A stretch of 7,223 nt of DNA from Singulisphaera sp. GP187 (GTDB lineage: Bacteria; Planctomycetota; Phycisphaerae; Phycisphaerales; SM1A02), in the NCBI GenBank assembly GCA_945896765.1, contig CAMDEL010000077.1:1-7223 (forward strand), read 5' to 3'. The notes below the pieces were generated by a model. That model worked only from the letters and a program-made list of their open reading frames with translations, was not told where the DNA came from and searched no databases. Of the stretch, positions 1 through 6,426 are shown one piece after another (positions within the stretch are counted from its first letter, which is position 1; each line of letters begins with the position of its first letter). A program made the position numbers and the translations under genes.

Positions 1-86
1 AATTGTCAAGTTGATTTGATTCCCACCAAAATGAATCCGACAGTTTGTTTGTTGGACAGCGAATGTCGCCGTCCTGCTCTACACCG

Positions 87-113
87 AAGCGTGTCGTGCT
101 TGCACGAACGCTT
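87..113 (+). promoter_or_regulatory. Stem-loop in the 5' leader of the prepilin gene
   Basis: The arms AAGCGT (87-92) plus TCGTG (94-98) pair with CACGA (103-107) plus ACGCTT (108-113). This gives 11 base pairs with one bulged G (93) and a CTTG loop (99-102). The structure ends 7 nt before the Shine-Dalgarno of the prepilin gene. Such 5' hairpins often stabilise abundant mRNAs or tune initiation, and that role is inferred here. I could not point to a convincing promoter with -35 and -10 boxes in bases 1-86, so I cannot prove that the element lies inside the transcript. Confidence 0.45.
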
Positions 114-119
114 GAACCT

Positions 120-126
120 GAGGAGG
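120..126 (+). promoter_or_regulatory. Strong ribosome binding site that sets the prepilin start
   Basis: GAGGAGG lies 6 nt before the ATG at 133. It selects this start over the in-frame upstream ATGs at 16 and 31. From the ATG at 133 the product begins with a canonical prepilin leader, whereas the longer versions would put 39 or 34 unrelated residues in front of it. Confidence 0.85.
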
Positions 127-132
127 TTTGAA

Positions 133-492
133 ATGATTGCACGTAACATCAAGCGCGGATTCACACTGATTGAAATTCTCATCGTCGTCGTAATTCTCGG
201 CGTCCTGGCGGCACTGGTTGTGCCATCAGTCACGAGTGCTTTGACGGATGCGAACACTGAAGCGGCTGATGCCCGCGGAAGTCAGATCTTGACCATGATC
301 ACTCGATATAACCAATTCTTGCCAGGCGGCGGAACAGCCATCAGTACAACTGACGGCGCTATCGCAGCAGCAAGTTTCGCGAAGCTTGTGACTGCAGGGT
401 ATTGCACGTCATCCGATGTTGAGAATCAACTGAAAGCAGATCGTGCTGCAAGTTGGACCTTTACTGCAGGCAAAGTCATCCCAACTCCATAA
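133..492 (+). CDS. Type IV prepilin / pseudopilin (major pilin candidate)
   Basis: The 119-residue product is a prepilin, the subunit polymerised into a pilus or pseudopilus. The leader MIARNIKRG ends in the Gly required at -1 of the prepilin peptidase site. The mature protein then starts FTLIE, with Phe +1 and Glu +5, followed by a hydrophobic helix to about residue 35. Pro31 is mature residue 22, the usual kink position of type IV pilins. The mature chain is only 110 residues. Its C-terminal part is small and Ala/Thr-rich with a single Cys (91), so the C-terminal disulphide loop of many T4a pilins is absent. The start is fixed by GAGGAGG 6 nt upstream. It is the first gene of the pilus cluster and is separated from pilM by a strong hairpin, which suits a subunit needed in large excess. 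Whether it is a true pilin or a GspG-like pseudopilin cannot be decided from this sequence. Confidence 0.9.
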   Translation: MIARNIKRGFTLIEILIVVVILGVLAALVVPSVTSALTDANTEAADARGSQILTMITRYNQFLPGGGTAISTTDGAIAAASFAKLVTAGYCTSSDVENQLKADRAASWTFTAGKVIPTP

Positions 493-520
493 TCGAATCG
501 TTCAGCAATCATTCGGGCCC

Positions 521-562
521 CCCGCGGCGGGAGCCTGATCAAGTAGAGAAGCGCGCCGCGGG
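521..562 (+). promoter_or_regulatory. Possible alternative (anti-terminator) helix upstream of the hairpin
   Basis: CCCGCGGCG (521-529) is an exact reverse complement of CGCCGCGGG (554-562). The second segment is most of the left arm of the terminator-like hairpin. The two helices are therefore mutually exclusive, and the upstream one could form first during transcription. The caveat is that CCGCGG is self-complementary, so any two copies in GC-rich sequence can pair. No leader peptide or ligand-binding fold was recognised. Confidence 0.3.
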
Positions 563-595
563 TAGAGAGTTCTATCCGCGGCGCGCACTTTTATT
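551..595 (+). terminator. Rho-independent terminator / attenuator between the prepilin gene and pilM
   Basis: GCGCGCCGCGGGTA (551-564) pairs with TATCCGCGGCGCGC (573-586). These are 14 pairs including one G-U, extended by two more (GA with TC) around a GAGT loop. The hairpin is followed by ACTTTTATT (587-595), a short and imperfect T tract. It lies 58 nt after the prepilin stop and 67 nt before the pilM start. Because the machinery genes follow on the same strand with no obvious promoter, partial termination with readthrough is likely. That would give much more prepilin mRNA than machinery mRNA. The stem could also protect the 3' end of the short transcript. Confidence 0.8.
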
Positions 596-620
596 GAGTG
601 AGTTGAATGGGTTGAGTGAA
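594..620 (+). repeat. Three 9-nt tandem units in the pilM leader
   Basis: TTGAGTGAG (594-602), TTGAATGGG (603-611) and TTGAGTGAA (612-620) are consecutive 9-nt units sharing TTGARTGRR. They sit between the terminator hairpin and the pilM ribosome binding site. They could be a binding site or simple slippage DNA. No function can be assigned. Confidence 0.55.
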
Positions 621-653
621 TCAGCGATCACTGTAGGAAAGGCAAAAATCCCC

Positions 654-1676
654 ATGTTTAATCCCTTCCAGTCTCCAAACCAGCGCAATGTGATTGCAGT
701 CGAATGCGGAGCAAATGCTCTACGACTGCTTCAACTGGGCGGAAACGCAATGAATCCAGTTGTTCAGGGGATTGCGATGTTGCCGGCCGTGGGATTGAAT
801 TCGCAACAGGCTGGCAGCGACGAAACAACGATTCGACGAATCAAAGAAGCACTCCGCTCAGGTGGATTTTCTGGTCGTACGTGCGCGCTTTCACTGCCTG
901 CGAAATCAATCTTGACAGAATCCATCGAAATTCCTGCCCTTGCAAATAATGAAATGAAAGAAAGTGTTTCGTGGACTGCGGTCGATCGACTTGGTGTTGA
1001 TCGAACGGAAGTCGTTGCGGGACATCTGCCCATTCGTGCAGGAACGCTTGGCGGCGCACCATCCGAAGTGCTTGTGGTTGCAACTTTGCGCAATACTGTC
1101 AACCGAACGGCTGCACTGCTGACTGAAGCCGGACTTGAACCTTGTAAAGCAGAACTTGGCGCACTTGCTGCGATGCGACTTGCATGGAATGAAATCAAGA
1201 CGACCACTCATATTCCAAACTTTGCATTTCTGCATTTGGAATCTGATCAAGCGACTCTCGCACTGTTGAACAATAGTGGTCTCATTTTTCATCGATCATT
1301 CAGCTGGGAGTCCAGTTCGAACTTAAATCTTGGAGCAATTCCAGTTGCTGGCGAAGAAGATGAATCGCAAGCGTGGCGTTGGCGCCAGATGGCTGAAGAG
1401 ATTTTGCAATGCTTGCGTCATATCGAACGACGCGCTGTAGGTTCGTGGCCAGAGTTCGTGACACTCAGCGGAGCGCTCGCCGAGGAGCCTGGCGTTGCTT
1501 CTGCAATTCGTACTGTGTGTGGTACTGAAACGCGCCTCATAAATATTGAGAATTCTGTGGACTGGTCAAAGGTCAAGCGACCAAGCGGGCCGCTCTCTGC
1601 ATGGACTTCCCTTGTGGCAATCGCACTGCCACAAACAACGGTAGCGGCAGTCAACAAAAAACGAAGGGTCGCATGA
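654..1676 (+). CDS. pilM: PilM-like actin-fold pilus assembly protein
   Basis: This 340-residue protein matches the PilM family, which is cytoplasmic, has an actin/FtsA-like fold and docks on the N-terminal tail of PilN at the inner face of the pilus machine. The N-terminal strand-loop-strand IAVECGANALRLLQL (14-27) corresponds to the first phosphate loop. LTEAGLEPCKAELGALAAMRLAW (156-178) matches the PilM middle region. FLHLESDQATLALL (192-205) corresponds to the second phosphate loop, and LSGALAEEPG (271-280) to the adenosine loop. The usual DxG and GG signatures are changed to ECG, LES and SGA, so ATP binding may be weak or lost. ATG 654 has AGGAAAGG about 11 nt upstream. The reading frame is open back to an ATG at 453, but that start lies inside the prepilin gene and would need translation through the terminator hairpin. 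It overlaps pilN by ATGA. Confidence 0.85.
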   Translation: MFNPFQSPNQRNVIAVECGANALRLLQLGGNAMNPVVQGIAMLPAVGLNSQQAGSDETTIRRIKEALRSGGFSGRTCALSLPAKSILTESIEIPALANNEMKESVSWTAVDRLGVDRTEVVAGHLPIRAGTLGGAPSEVLVVATLRNTVNRTAALLTEAGLEPCKAELGALAAMRLAWNEIKTTTHIPNFAFLHLESDQATLALLNNSGLIFHRSFSWESSSNLNLGAIPVAGEEDESQAWRWRQMAEEILQCLRHIERRAVGSWPEFVTLSGALAEEPGVASAIRTVCGTETRLINIENSVDWSKVKRPSGPLSAWTSLVAIALPQTTVAAVNKKRRVA

Positions 1677-2353
1677 TTGATTTCTTTGTCGATCTTCTGC
1701 CGGATGATGCGCGCGAAATTTTTCGCCGTCGCGCTCAATTTCGACTCGTGAAATTGGGATCACTGCTTGCGCTCACAGTTGCAACTGGCGTGGTCGTCAA
1801 CTCATTCGTCGAATTGCGCCAAGCAAAAGCCCAGCACGAAGTGATTGTCGCTCTGAGAGAAAAATCAAACAAGATTGACAAACTTGTCGAACTCTCTGTC
1901 CAAGACCGAGCACGCCTCCGCAGTGAAATCGCTGTGGATGCGATGTTGCGATCACCCATAAGCACCAGCACAATCATCTCTGCAATATCACATCTCTTAC
2001 CAGATGGCAGCTGGCTCGAATCGATGAAAGTTTCATTGGAAGAGCAAAAGTCAATGAAAACTCCAGTCGCAAATCGACCGATTTATGTCGTGTTGATGAA
2101 TGGAATTGCACCCAACGCACAAGCCGTCCAAGAATTCGCTTCCGAAATTCGTAAGACTGCTCCATTCGTAGCAGTCACGGTGCTCGAACAACGCGCTGCG
2201 CCAAAGTCTGGTGGCGGATCAGAGCAGCAGTTCGTGATGCGTGCGCGTATCGACCCTGCTTCAAGAGAAACAGAAGCGCGAAAGCCGGATCACTCTGGAA
2301 ACGATATCGCATCAGCGCAAATGCAGATTGCTCGCGGAGGGTCGACACGATGA
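1673..2353 (+). CDS. pilN: PilN-like inner-membrane alignment protein
   Basis: The product has 226 residues. Its short cytoplasmic N-terminus, MIDFFVDLLPDD, carries VDLLP in place of the INLLP motif by which PilN binds PilM. One membrane segment follows at about 27-46. The periplasmic part starts with a heptad-like, charged helix (about 48-90). It continues with the PilN-type fold, where ISAISHLLPDGSWLESMKVS (102-121) matches the family's 'lP..vwL..l' region. Strand VVLMNGIAPN (139-148) and a helix, AVQEFASEIRKTAPFVAVTV (151-170), complete it. The Lys/Arg-rich and polar tail after 180 is probably flexible. PilN pairs with PilO to form the periplasmic ring linking the cytoplasmic motor to PilP and the secretin. 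ATG 1673 has GAAGGG 4 nt upstream and overlaps the pilM stop as ATGA, which suggests coupled translation. An earlier in-frame ATG at 1601 lies within pilM and is less likely. Confidence 0.8.
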   Translation: MIDFFVDLLPDDAREIFRRRAQFRLVKLGSLLALTVATGVVVNSFVELRQAKAQHEVIVALREKSNKIDKLVELSVQDRARLRSEIAVDAMLRSPISTSTIISAISHLLPDGSWLESMKVSLEEQKSMKTPVANRPIYVVLMNGIAPNAQAVQEFASEIRKTAPFVAVTVLEQRAAPKSGGGSEQQFVMRARIDPASRETEARKPDHSGNDIASAQMQIARGGSTR

Positions 2354-2901
2354 AAATCTCCTCGTTCTGGGCATGGGCGATTCTGCCGACCACCATCAGT
2401 GCAACCATCGTCAGCTTCTTTGCAATTCCGAATTTTCGAGATGCGGGAGTCATGCGTGCAGATAGTAAAAATGTATCGAAGGCGACTGATGAATTTCTGA
2501 CGCAACGCGATGAATTTGAACGCCTTCAAATGGAAGTCAAATCTTTGCAATCCCGCCGCGAGGAAAGTGGCCACTCTATTCGAACTGACTCCAACGACAG
2601 CAAACTCGTTTCGGCTATGACTCGACCAATCGATGGGGCTGATGTTCTTGATCAATCGATTCGTATTGGAGAACGAGAAGTGATGAGCGTGCGCCCTGCT
2701 GGTCTTGCACTCGATCGTCGCAACGTTGAAATGCAAATGACCGGATCGTTCGATGCCGTGTTCAATACTGTGCGAAAAGCAGAGCAAGAAGCCGGCATGA
2801 CACGCGTGCGTTCAATCGACATTCACCGCGAAGGCCTGCAAGTGCAAGCGACCGTCGGAATCGACGAATACTTTCACTCTTCTGAGGGCAAAACAGAATG
2901 A
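2350..2901 (+). CDS. pilO: PilO-like inner-membrane alignment protein
   Basis: The 183-residue product has a very short cytoplasmic N-terminus, one membrane segment (about 5-26), a charged coiled-coil-like stretch (about 37-72) and a C-terminal alpha/beta region (about 95-175). This layout, and its position after PilN, fit PilO, the partner of PilN in the periplasmic ring (GspM is the type II secretion counterpart). The strand-helix order ALDRRNVEMQMTGSFDAVFN (120-139) resembles the PilO 'l....v.l.v.G.f..i..f' pattern, but identity is low. The call therefore rests partly on gene order and topology. GGAGGG lies 8 nt before ATG 2350. The start overlaps the pilN stop as ATGA, and the end overlaps the next gene the same way. 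Confidence 0.7.
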   Translation: MKISSFWAWAILPTTISATIVSFFAIPNFRDAGVMRADSKNVSKATDEFLTQRDEFERLQMEVKSLQSRREESGHSIRTDSNDSKLVSAMTRPIDGADVLDQSIRIGEREVMSVRPAGLALDRRNVEMQMTGSFDAVFNTVRKAEQEAGMTRVRSIDIHREGLQVQATVGIDEYFHSSEGKTE

Positions 2902-3428
2902 CATTTGCTAATCGATGGAGTGCATTTGCTGCTCGCCTGGGAACTTCTCCCCGTCAACTCGCGATCTTGTTGGCATCAGCATTGATTGCGATCGGCATCT
3001 TCGGTGGGAAGTTGGTCTTGGCACCGAAGTCGGCTGCTGCTGCAATTGCTCAACCAGCACCTGCGACTACAAAACTGCCAGAAACTGCTGCGATTGTCAT
3101 CCCAGAAATTTTTATGCAAGCGATACCACATTGGAACCTCGCTGCAATCCCTGCTCGAAGTCCATTCACTTCCCCTGCCGACCTGAAGCCTGCAGTCGAT
3201 GCATCTGCATCGGTTGCGAGCACGCCAGTTGCAATCCAATCGACCTTTGTCTTACAAGCGACAATGGATCGAACCTTCGCAATCGTCAATGGGAAAACTC
3301 TTCGTGTCGGACAAAAGTGGGGAGACGCGAAAAGTGGAAATACTTTCCAACTGATTGAAGTTGGAGAACGTACCGCCCGATTCTCGGTTGGGAATCAGGT
3401 CATTGAACTCACTCTCGATCATCAATAA
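2898..3428 (+). CDS. PilP / GspC-like secretin-connecting protein, membrane-anchored
   Basis: The product has 176 residues. A cytoplasmic N-terminus of about 18 residues is followed by a membrane segment (about 19-42), an Ala/Pro-rich linker (43-112) and a compact beta-rich C-terminal domain (about 114-174). The C-terminal order is FVLQATMDRTFAIVNGKTL (117-135), RVGQKW (136-141), then FQLIEVGERTARFSVGNQVIELTL (150-173). This is the pattern of the homology-region (HR) domain shared by PilP, GspC and GspB-type proteins, which contacts the secretin. Unlike classical PilP it has no lipobox Cys; the first segment looks like a GspC/GspB-type anchor. No PDZ or coiled-coil domain follows. RSPF (87-90) recalls the short 'R-D-P-F' motif before HR domains. 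It starts by ATGA overlap with pilO (GAGGG 9 nt upstream) and precedes the ATPase gene by 15 nt. Confidence 0.65.
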   Translation: MTFANRWSAFAARLGTSPRQLAILLASALIAIGIFGGKLVLAPKSAAAAIAQPAPATTKLPETAAIVIPEIFMQAIPHWNLAAIPARSPFTSPADLKPAVDASASVASTPVAIQSTFVLQATMDRTFAIVNGKTLRVGQKWGDAKSGNTFQLIEVGERTARFSVGNQVIELTLDHQ

Positions 3429-3443
3429 CTCCAAGGTTTTCTC

Positions 3444-5186
3444 ATGAGCAATTTCAATCCTCCAATTTCAATCTCACTTGGCCAGGTCCTTATGGAATCT
3501 GGACTGCTGACCGCAGAACATTTGCGCGATGCTCTTCTTGCGCAATCGTCGGATTCTCAGCGCAAGATGCTTGGGGAAATCTTGATTGAACGCGGTTTCT
3601 TGACGCAAGAACAATTGCTCCGTGCGCTCGCACGTGCAAAGGGCTTGGAATTCATCGAACACCCATCCGAAGTTGCCGACCCTGGCGTTCGCGCCTTGAT
3701 ACCAGAAGCTATTCGCAACGAAAACATGGTTCTGCCAATGTCGCTGACCGAAGGCGAGTTAGTTGTTTGCACTGCAAATCCTGATGACTTTGTGGTCACC
3801 GAACATCTCGCGCGATTAACTGGCTTTCGCATTCGTGTGACAGTCAGCACACCAGCGGCTCTTGAAGTTGCATTTGCAGTACCAACGCCAGAAGTAGAAG
3901 CTGCAACTGATCGATCTGGCGCTCAAACTCAAGAAATTGTTGCGGAGATTCTTGACAATCTCGATGATGTCGTCGGCGCTGTCTCTGAACCTCAGATGGC
4001 TGAAATGTCTGGGAGCGCAGACGAAGCATCCAGCGGACCTGTGGTGCGATTGGTGAATCACATCATTGCGTGCGCCGTCGCGGAAGGTGCGTCGGATATT
4101 CACATTGAACCTGACGATGGTCAATTGCGCGTTCGATTGCGCGTAGACGGCGTGCTGCATGTGCGTATCAAACCACCACACCGAATGCATTCAGCAATTG
4201 CAAGCCGTGTGAAAATTATGGCTCGTCTGGATATTTCAGAACGCCGCGTGCCGCAAGATGGCGAAATCAGCGTGCGAGTGAATGGTCGACCAATTGACTT
4301 GCGCGTTTCCACATTGCCAGGAAAGTTTGGCGAAAAAGTCGTGATGCGAGTGATCGATGTTGGTGGTGTTCGTATTGGCTTGGACAAACTCGGCTTTCGT
4401 CCATCAACCGAAGCGACTTTTCGCAAGGTGATTGACGAGCCGCACGGCGTTGTGTTGGTCACTGGCCCTACTGGAAGCGGAAAGTCGACGACTCTCTATT
4501 CGGTTCTCTCGGGATTCGATACGGAAAGTATGAATGTTTCCACCGTCGAAGATCCTGTTGAAAGCAACTTGCCTGGCGTGCATCAAACGCAAATGAATGT
4601 CAAAGCGGGACTCACATTTTCTGGTGCACTGCGCTCACTCCTTCGACAAGATCCGGACATCATCATGGTTGGAGAAATTCGCGACGGAGAAACTGCACAG
4701 ACCGCGGTGCAGGCTGCGCTCACTGGACATTTGGTGCTCTCGACTCTGCATACAAACGATGCTCCAAGTGCAGTAACTCGTCTGACCAACCTCGGCGTTG
4801 AACCCTTTCTGGTCGCAGCAAGCCTTCGCGGCGTACTTGCGCAGAGGTTGGTGCGCAAGACTTGCAATCAATGTCGGACCTCGTATATCCCCGATGCGCA
4901 CGAATTAGCCAGTATGGGGAAATACTCAGACGGCGTGCTGGAATTGACCAAAGGAATTGGCTGCAAAAAGTGCCACGAACGGGGATATTCGGGACGAATT
5001 GGCCTCTATGAGTTATTGGTTCCAAACAACCAAATTCTGGATGCGATTTCAGCAAAACTTGATCTAAATGCGATTCGTGATTTGCTTTCCAAGCAAGGAT
5101 TTGAAACCTTATGGGATGACGGCATTCATAAAGTGCTCGCTGGAATGACAACCCTGGAGGAAGTACATGGCGCATGCCGTCGCTGA
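3444..5186 (+). CDS. pilB: PilB / GspE assembly ATPase
   Basis: The 580-residue cytoplasmic hexameric ATPase powers pilus or pseudopilus assembly. The N-terminal region (about 11-150) is a GspE/MshEN-type domain with two LG..L...GxLT....L...L segments at 11-34 and 42-65. The catalytic core shows an Asp box ASDIHIEP (216-223; Asp218, Glu222), Walker A GPTGSGKST (341-349; Lys347), Walker B DPDIIMVGEIRD (403-414; Glu411) and a His box TGHLVLSTLHTND (427-439; His429, His436). The zinc-binding four-Cys element is CNQC (474-477) plus CKKC (507-510), typical of assembly ATPases and absent from PilT retraction ATPases. Every catalytic element is present, and the length is normal for PilB. AAGG lies 7 nt before the ATG. 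The partner is the PilC/GspF protein encoded next, with a 20-nt overlap. PilB versus GspE cannot be separated by sequence alone; PilM, PilN and PilO neighbours favour pilus usage. Confidence 0.95.
   Translation: MSNFNPPISISLGQVLMESGLLTAEHLRDALLAQSSDSQRKMLGEILIERGFLTQEQLLRALARAKGLEFIEHPSEVADPGVRALIPEAIRNENMVLPMSLTEGELVVCTANPDDFVVTEHLARLTGFRIRVTVSTPAALEVAFAVPTPEVEAATDRSGAQTQEIVAEILDNLDDVVGAVSEPQMAEMSGSADEASSGPVVRLVNHIIACAVAEGASDIHIEPDDGQLRVRLRVDGVLHVRIKPPHRMHSAIASRVKIMARLDISERRVPQDGEISVRVNGRPIDLRVSTLPGKFGEKVVMRVIDVGGVRIGLDKLGFRPSTEATFRKVIDEPHGVVLVTGPTGSGKSTTLYSVLSGFDTESMNVSTVEDPVESNLPGVHQTQMNVKAGLTFSGALRSLLRQDPDIIMVGEIRDGETAQTAVQAALTGHLVLSTLHTNDAPSAVTRLTNLGVEPFLVAASLRGVLAQRLVRKTCNQCRTSYIPDAHELASMGKYSDGVLELTKGIGCKKCHERGYSGRIGLYELLVPNNQILDAISAKLDLNAIRDLLSKQGFETLWDDGIHKVLAGMTTLEEVHGACRR
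5156..5161 (+). promoter_or_regulatory. Ribosome binding site inside the ATPase gene that sets the pilC start
   Basis: GGAGGA lies 5 nt before ATG 5167, inside the last codons of the ATPase gene. It supports a start that overlaps the upstream stop by 20 nt. The protein from this start has the usual GspF N-terminal segment (FEWRARRANG...). Confidence 0.75.
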
Positions 5187-6426
5187 ACAAGTTCTAACCC
5201 CCCGCTTCGAATGGCGCGCACGCCGTGCAAATGGTGCGCCAGAACGCGGAATTATGGAAGCCGCAAATCATGCCGGTGTTGTTCGCGAACTTCATCGACA
5301 GGGATTTGCGATCGTTTCGATTGCACTCACCGATATTGATGCGAAACCGATCGCACGCGCGAACCATAATGATCGATCGCTCAGTGGTCGATTCAGCCGC
5401 GATGAAGTCCTCTCGTTGTGCACTCAACTTTCTGTGATGATGAAGACGGGCGTTTCGCTGATCGAAGGTCTTGAGACATATGCCGCGCAAACTCCCAGCA
5501 AAGAAGCTGCGTCGGTCATTCGCCGCATTCGCGACGATGTTTGTGAAGGCGAAGACCTTTCGGTTGCGATGGCGAAGTGGCCGCGCATTTTTCCAACAGT
5601 CATGATTGCATTATTGCAAGCCGCTGAAGCGACTGGCATGCTTGATCAGATGCTCGCGCGCATCTCAAAGGATCTTTCCAAACAACGAAAGTTCACGAGA
5701 CAAGTGAAGGGCGCGATGGCATATCCGGGAATTATGTTGCTGGTTGCTGTTGCGGCGGTCACGATCATCATGACTTTCGTTCTGCCGAAGTTCAAGCCGC
5801 TTTTTGCAGCCCAAGGAGATAATTTACCTGTGATCACACGGTATCTCATGATGCTTGCGGACAGCCTGCACAGTCACTGGATCATTTGGGTCATCAGTTT
5901 GTTTTCGATTATCTGCGGATCAACGATCTGGGCAAAATCAAATCGTGGTCGAATTGCACTTGATTGGCTACGAATGAACACGCCAATCGTCAAGAAAATG
6001 TTTATGCAGCTATACACGGTTCGCTTCGCCAGCACGATGGGCACATTGCTTGCCGCGGGCGTCAGTTTGCTTGATGTCATCCGCATCTTGCGAACGGTCA
6101 CGGGAAACACTTTGTACAACCAATTGTGGGATGAATTAGAAGAGCGCGTGAATCGTGGGCAGGACATGTCCACTGCATTTCTCAATTCGCCACTTGTTCC
6201 GCGTCCTGTTTCGGCGATGATCAATGCTGGTGAGCGAAGTGGACGATTGTCCGAAACGCTCGATCACGCAGCGCAATTTTCGGAAGACGAGCTTGACTCC
6301 GCAATCAAGATGTCGACAAGCCTCATCGAACCGATCATGATTCTTGGTATGGGTGTCGTTGTTGGTGGTATCGCAGCCGCAATGTTGCTGCCTATCTTTG
6401 GATTGAGTAAATCACTTCATCACTAA
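5167..6426 (+). CDS. pilC: PilC / GspF inner-membrane platform protein
   Basis: The 419-residue protein is the polytopic platform that couples the ATPase to pilin extrusion. The N-terminal segment FEWRARRANGAPERG (14-28) with VVRELHRQGFAIVSI (38-52) is the usual GspF start. Two T2SSF repeats follow, at about 77-208 and 283-411. Each has the 'L...L..G.sL...l' helix (VMMKTGVSLIEGL and TLLAAGVSLLDVI) and a G/A-E-x-[TS]-G motif (AAEATGMLD, 152-160; AGERSGRLSE, 354-363). The membrane segments are at about 185-208, 237-257 and 386-411, the three-pass topology of the family. The first repeat contains the AYPGIMLL turn (185-192), which is commonly conserved. It overlaps the ATPase gene by 20 nt with its own strong ribosome binding site. 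It is the last gene of the cluster and ends within an inverted repeat shared with the converging kinase gene. Confidence 0.93.
   Translation: MAHAVAEQVLTPRFEWRARRANGAPERGIMEAANHAGVVRELHRQGFAIVSIALTDIDAKPIARANHNDRSLSGRFSRDEVLSLCTQLSVMMKTGVSLIEGLETYAAQTPSKEAASVIRRIRDDVCEGEDLSVAMAKWPRIFPTVMIALLQAAEATGMLDQMLARISKDLSKQRKFTRQVKGAMAYPGIMLLVAVAAVTIIMTFVLPKFKPLFAAQGDNLPVITRYLMMLADSLHSHWIIWVISLFSIICGSTIWAKSNRGRIALDWLRMNTPIVKKMFMQLYTVRFASTMGTLLAAGVSLLDVIRILRTVTGNTLYNQLWDELEERVNRGQDMSTAFLNSPLVPRPVSAMINAGERSGRLSETLDHAAQFSEDELDSAIKMSTSLIEPIMILGMGVVVGGIAAAMLLPIFGLSKSLHH

Noticed and set aside
1..86. Candidate sigma70 or sigma54 promoter upstream of the prepilin gene.
   Set aside because: TTG-containing boxes such as TTGGAC (52-57) lack a well-spaced -10. 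The TTGC at 100-103 has no GG at the sigma54 distance.
16..132. In-frame extension of the prepilin by 39 codons from ATG 16.
   Set aside because: The residues do not look like a leader peptide, and GAGGAGG sits 6 nt before ATG 133, where a standard class III signal begins.
518..529. The 12-mer CCCCCCGCGGCG occurs at 518-529 and again at 6543-6554.
   Set aside because: It is low-complexity GC sequence in one intergenic and one coding context, with no shared flanks. Chance is the simpler explanation.
453..653. Upstream extension of the pilM reading frame by 67 codons, starting inside the prepilin gene.
   Set aside because: It crosses the terminator hairpin, encodes low-complexity basic sequence unlike PilM, and ATG 654 begins just before the conserved N-terminal strand with a purine-rich site upstream.
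975..1005. Frequent GATCGA/CGATCG words (for example here and near 5370), suggestive of a dispersed palindromic motif.
   Set aside because: Most fall in codons for Asp-Arg and Ile-Asp/Ile-Val and vary in flanks. No fixed longer unit or spacing was seen.
764..1207. Long open frames on the - strand opposite pilM, and similar ones opposite the ATPase and pilC genes.
   Set aside because: They overlap well-supported genes, have no recognisable domains and reflect codon bias of the true frame.
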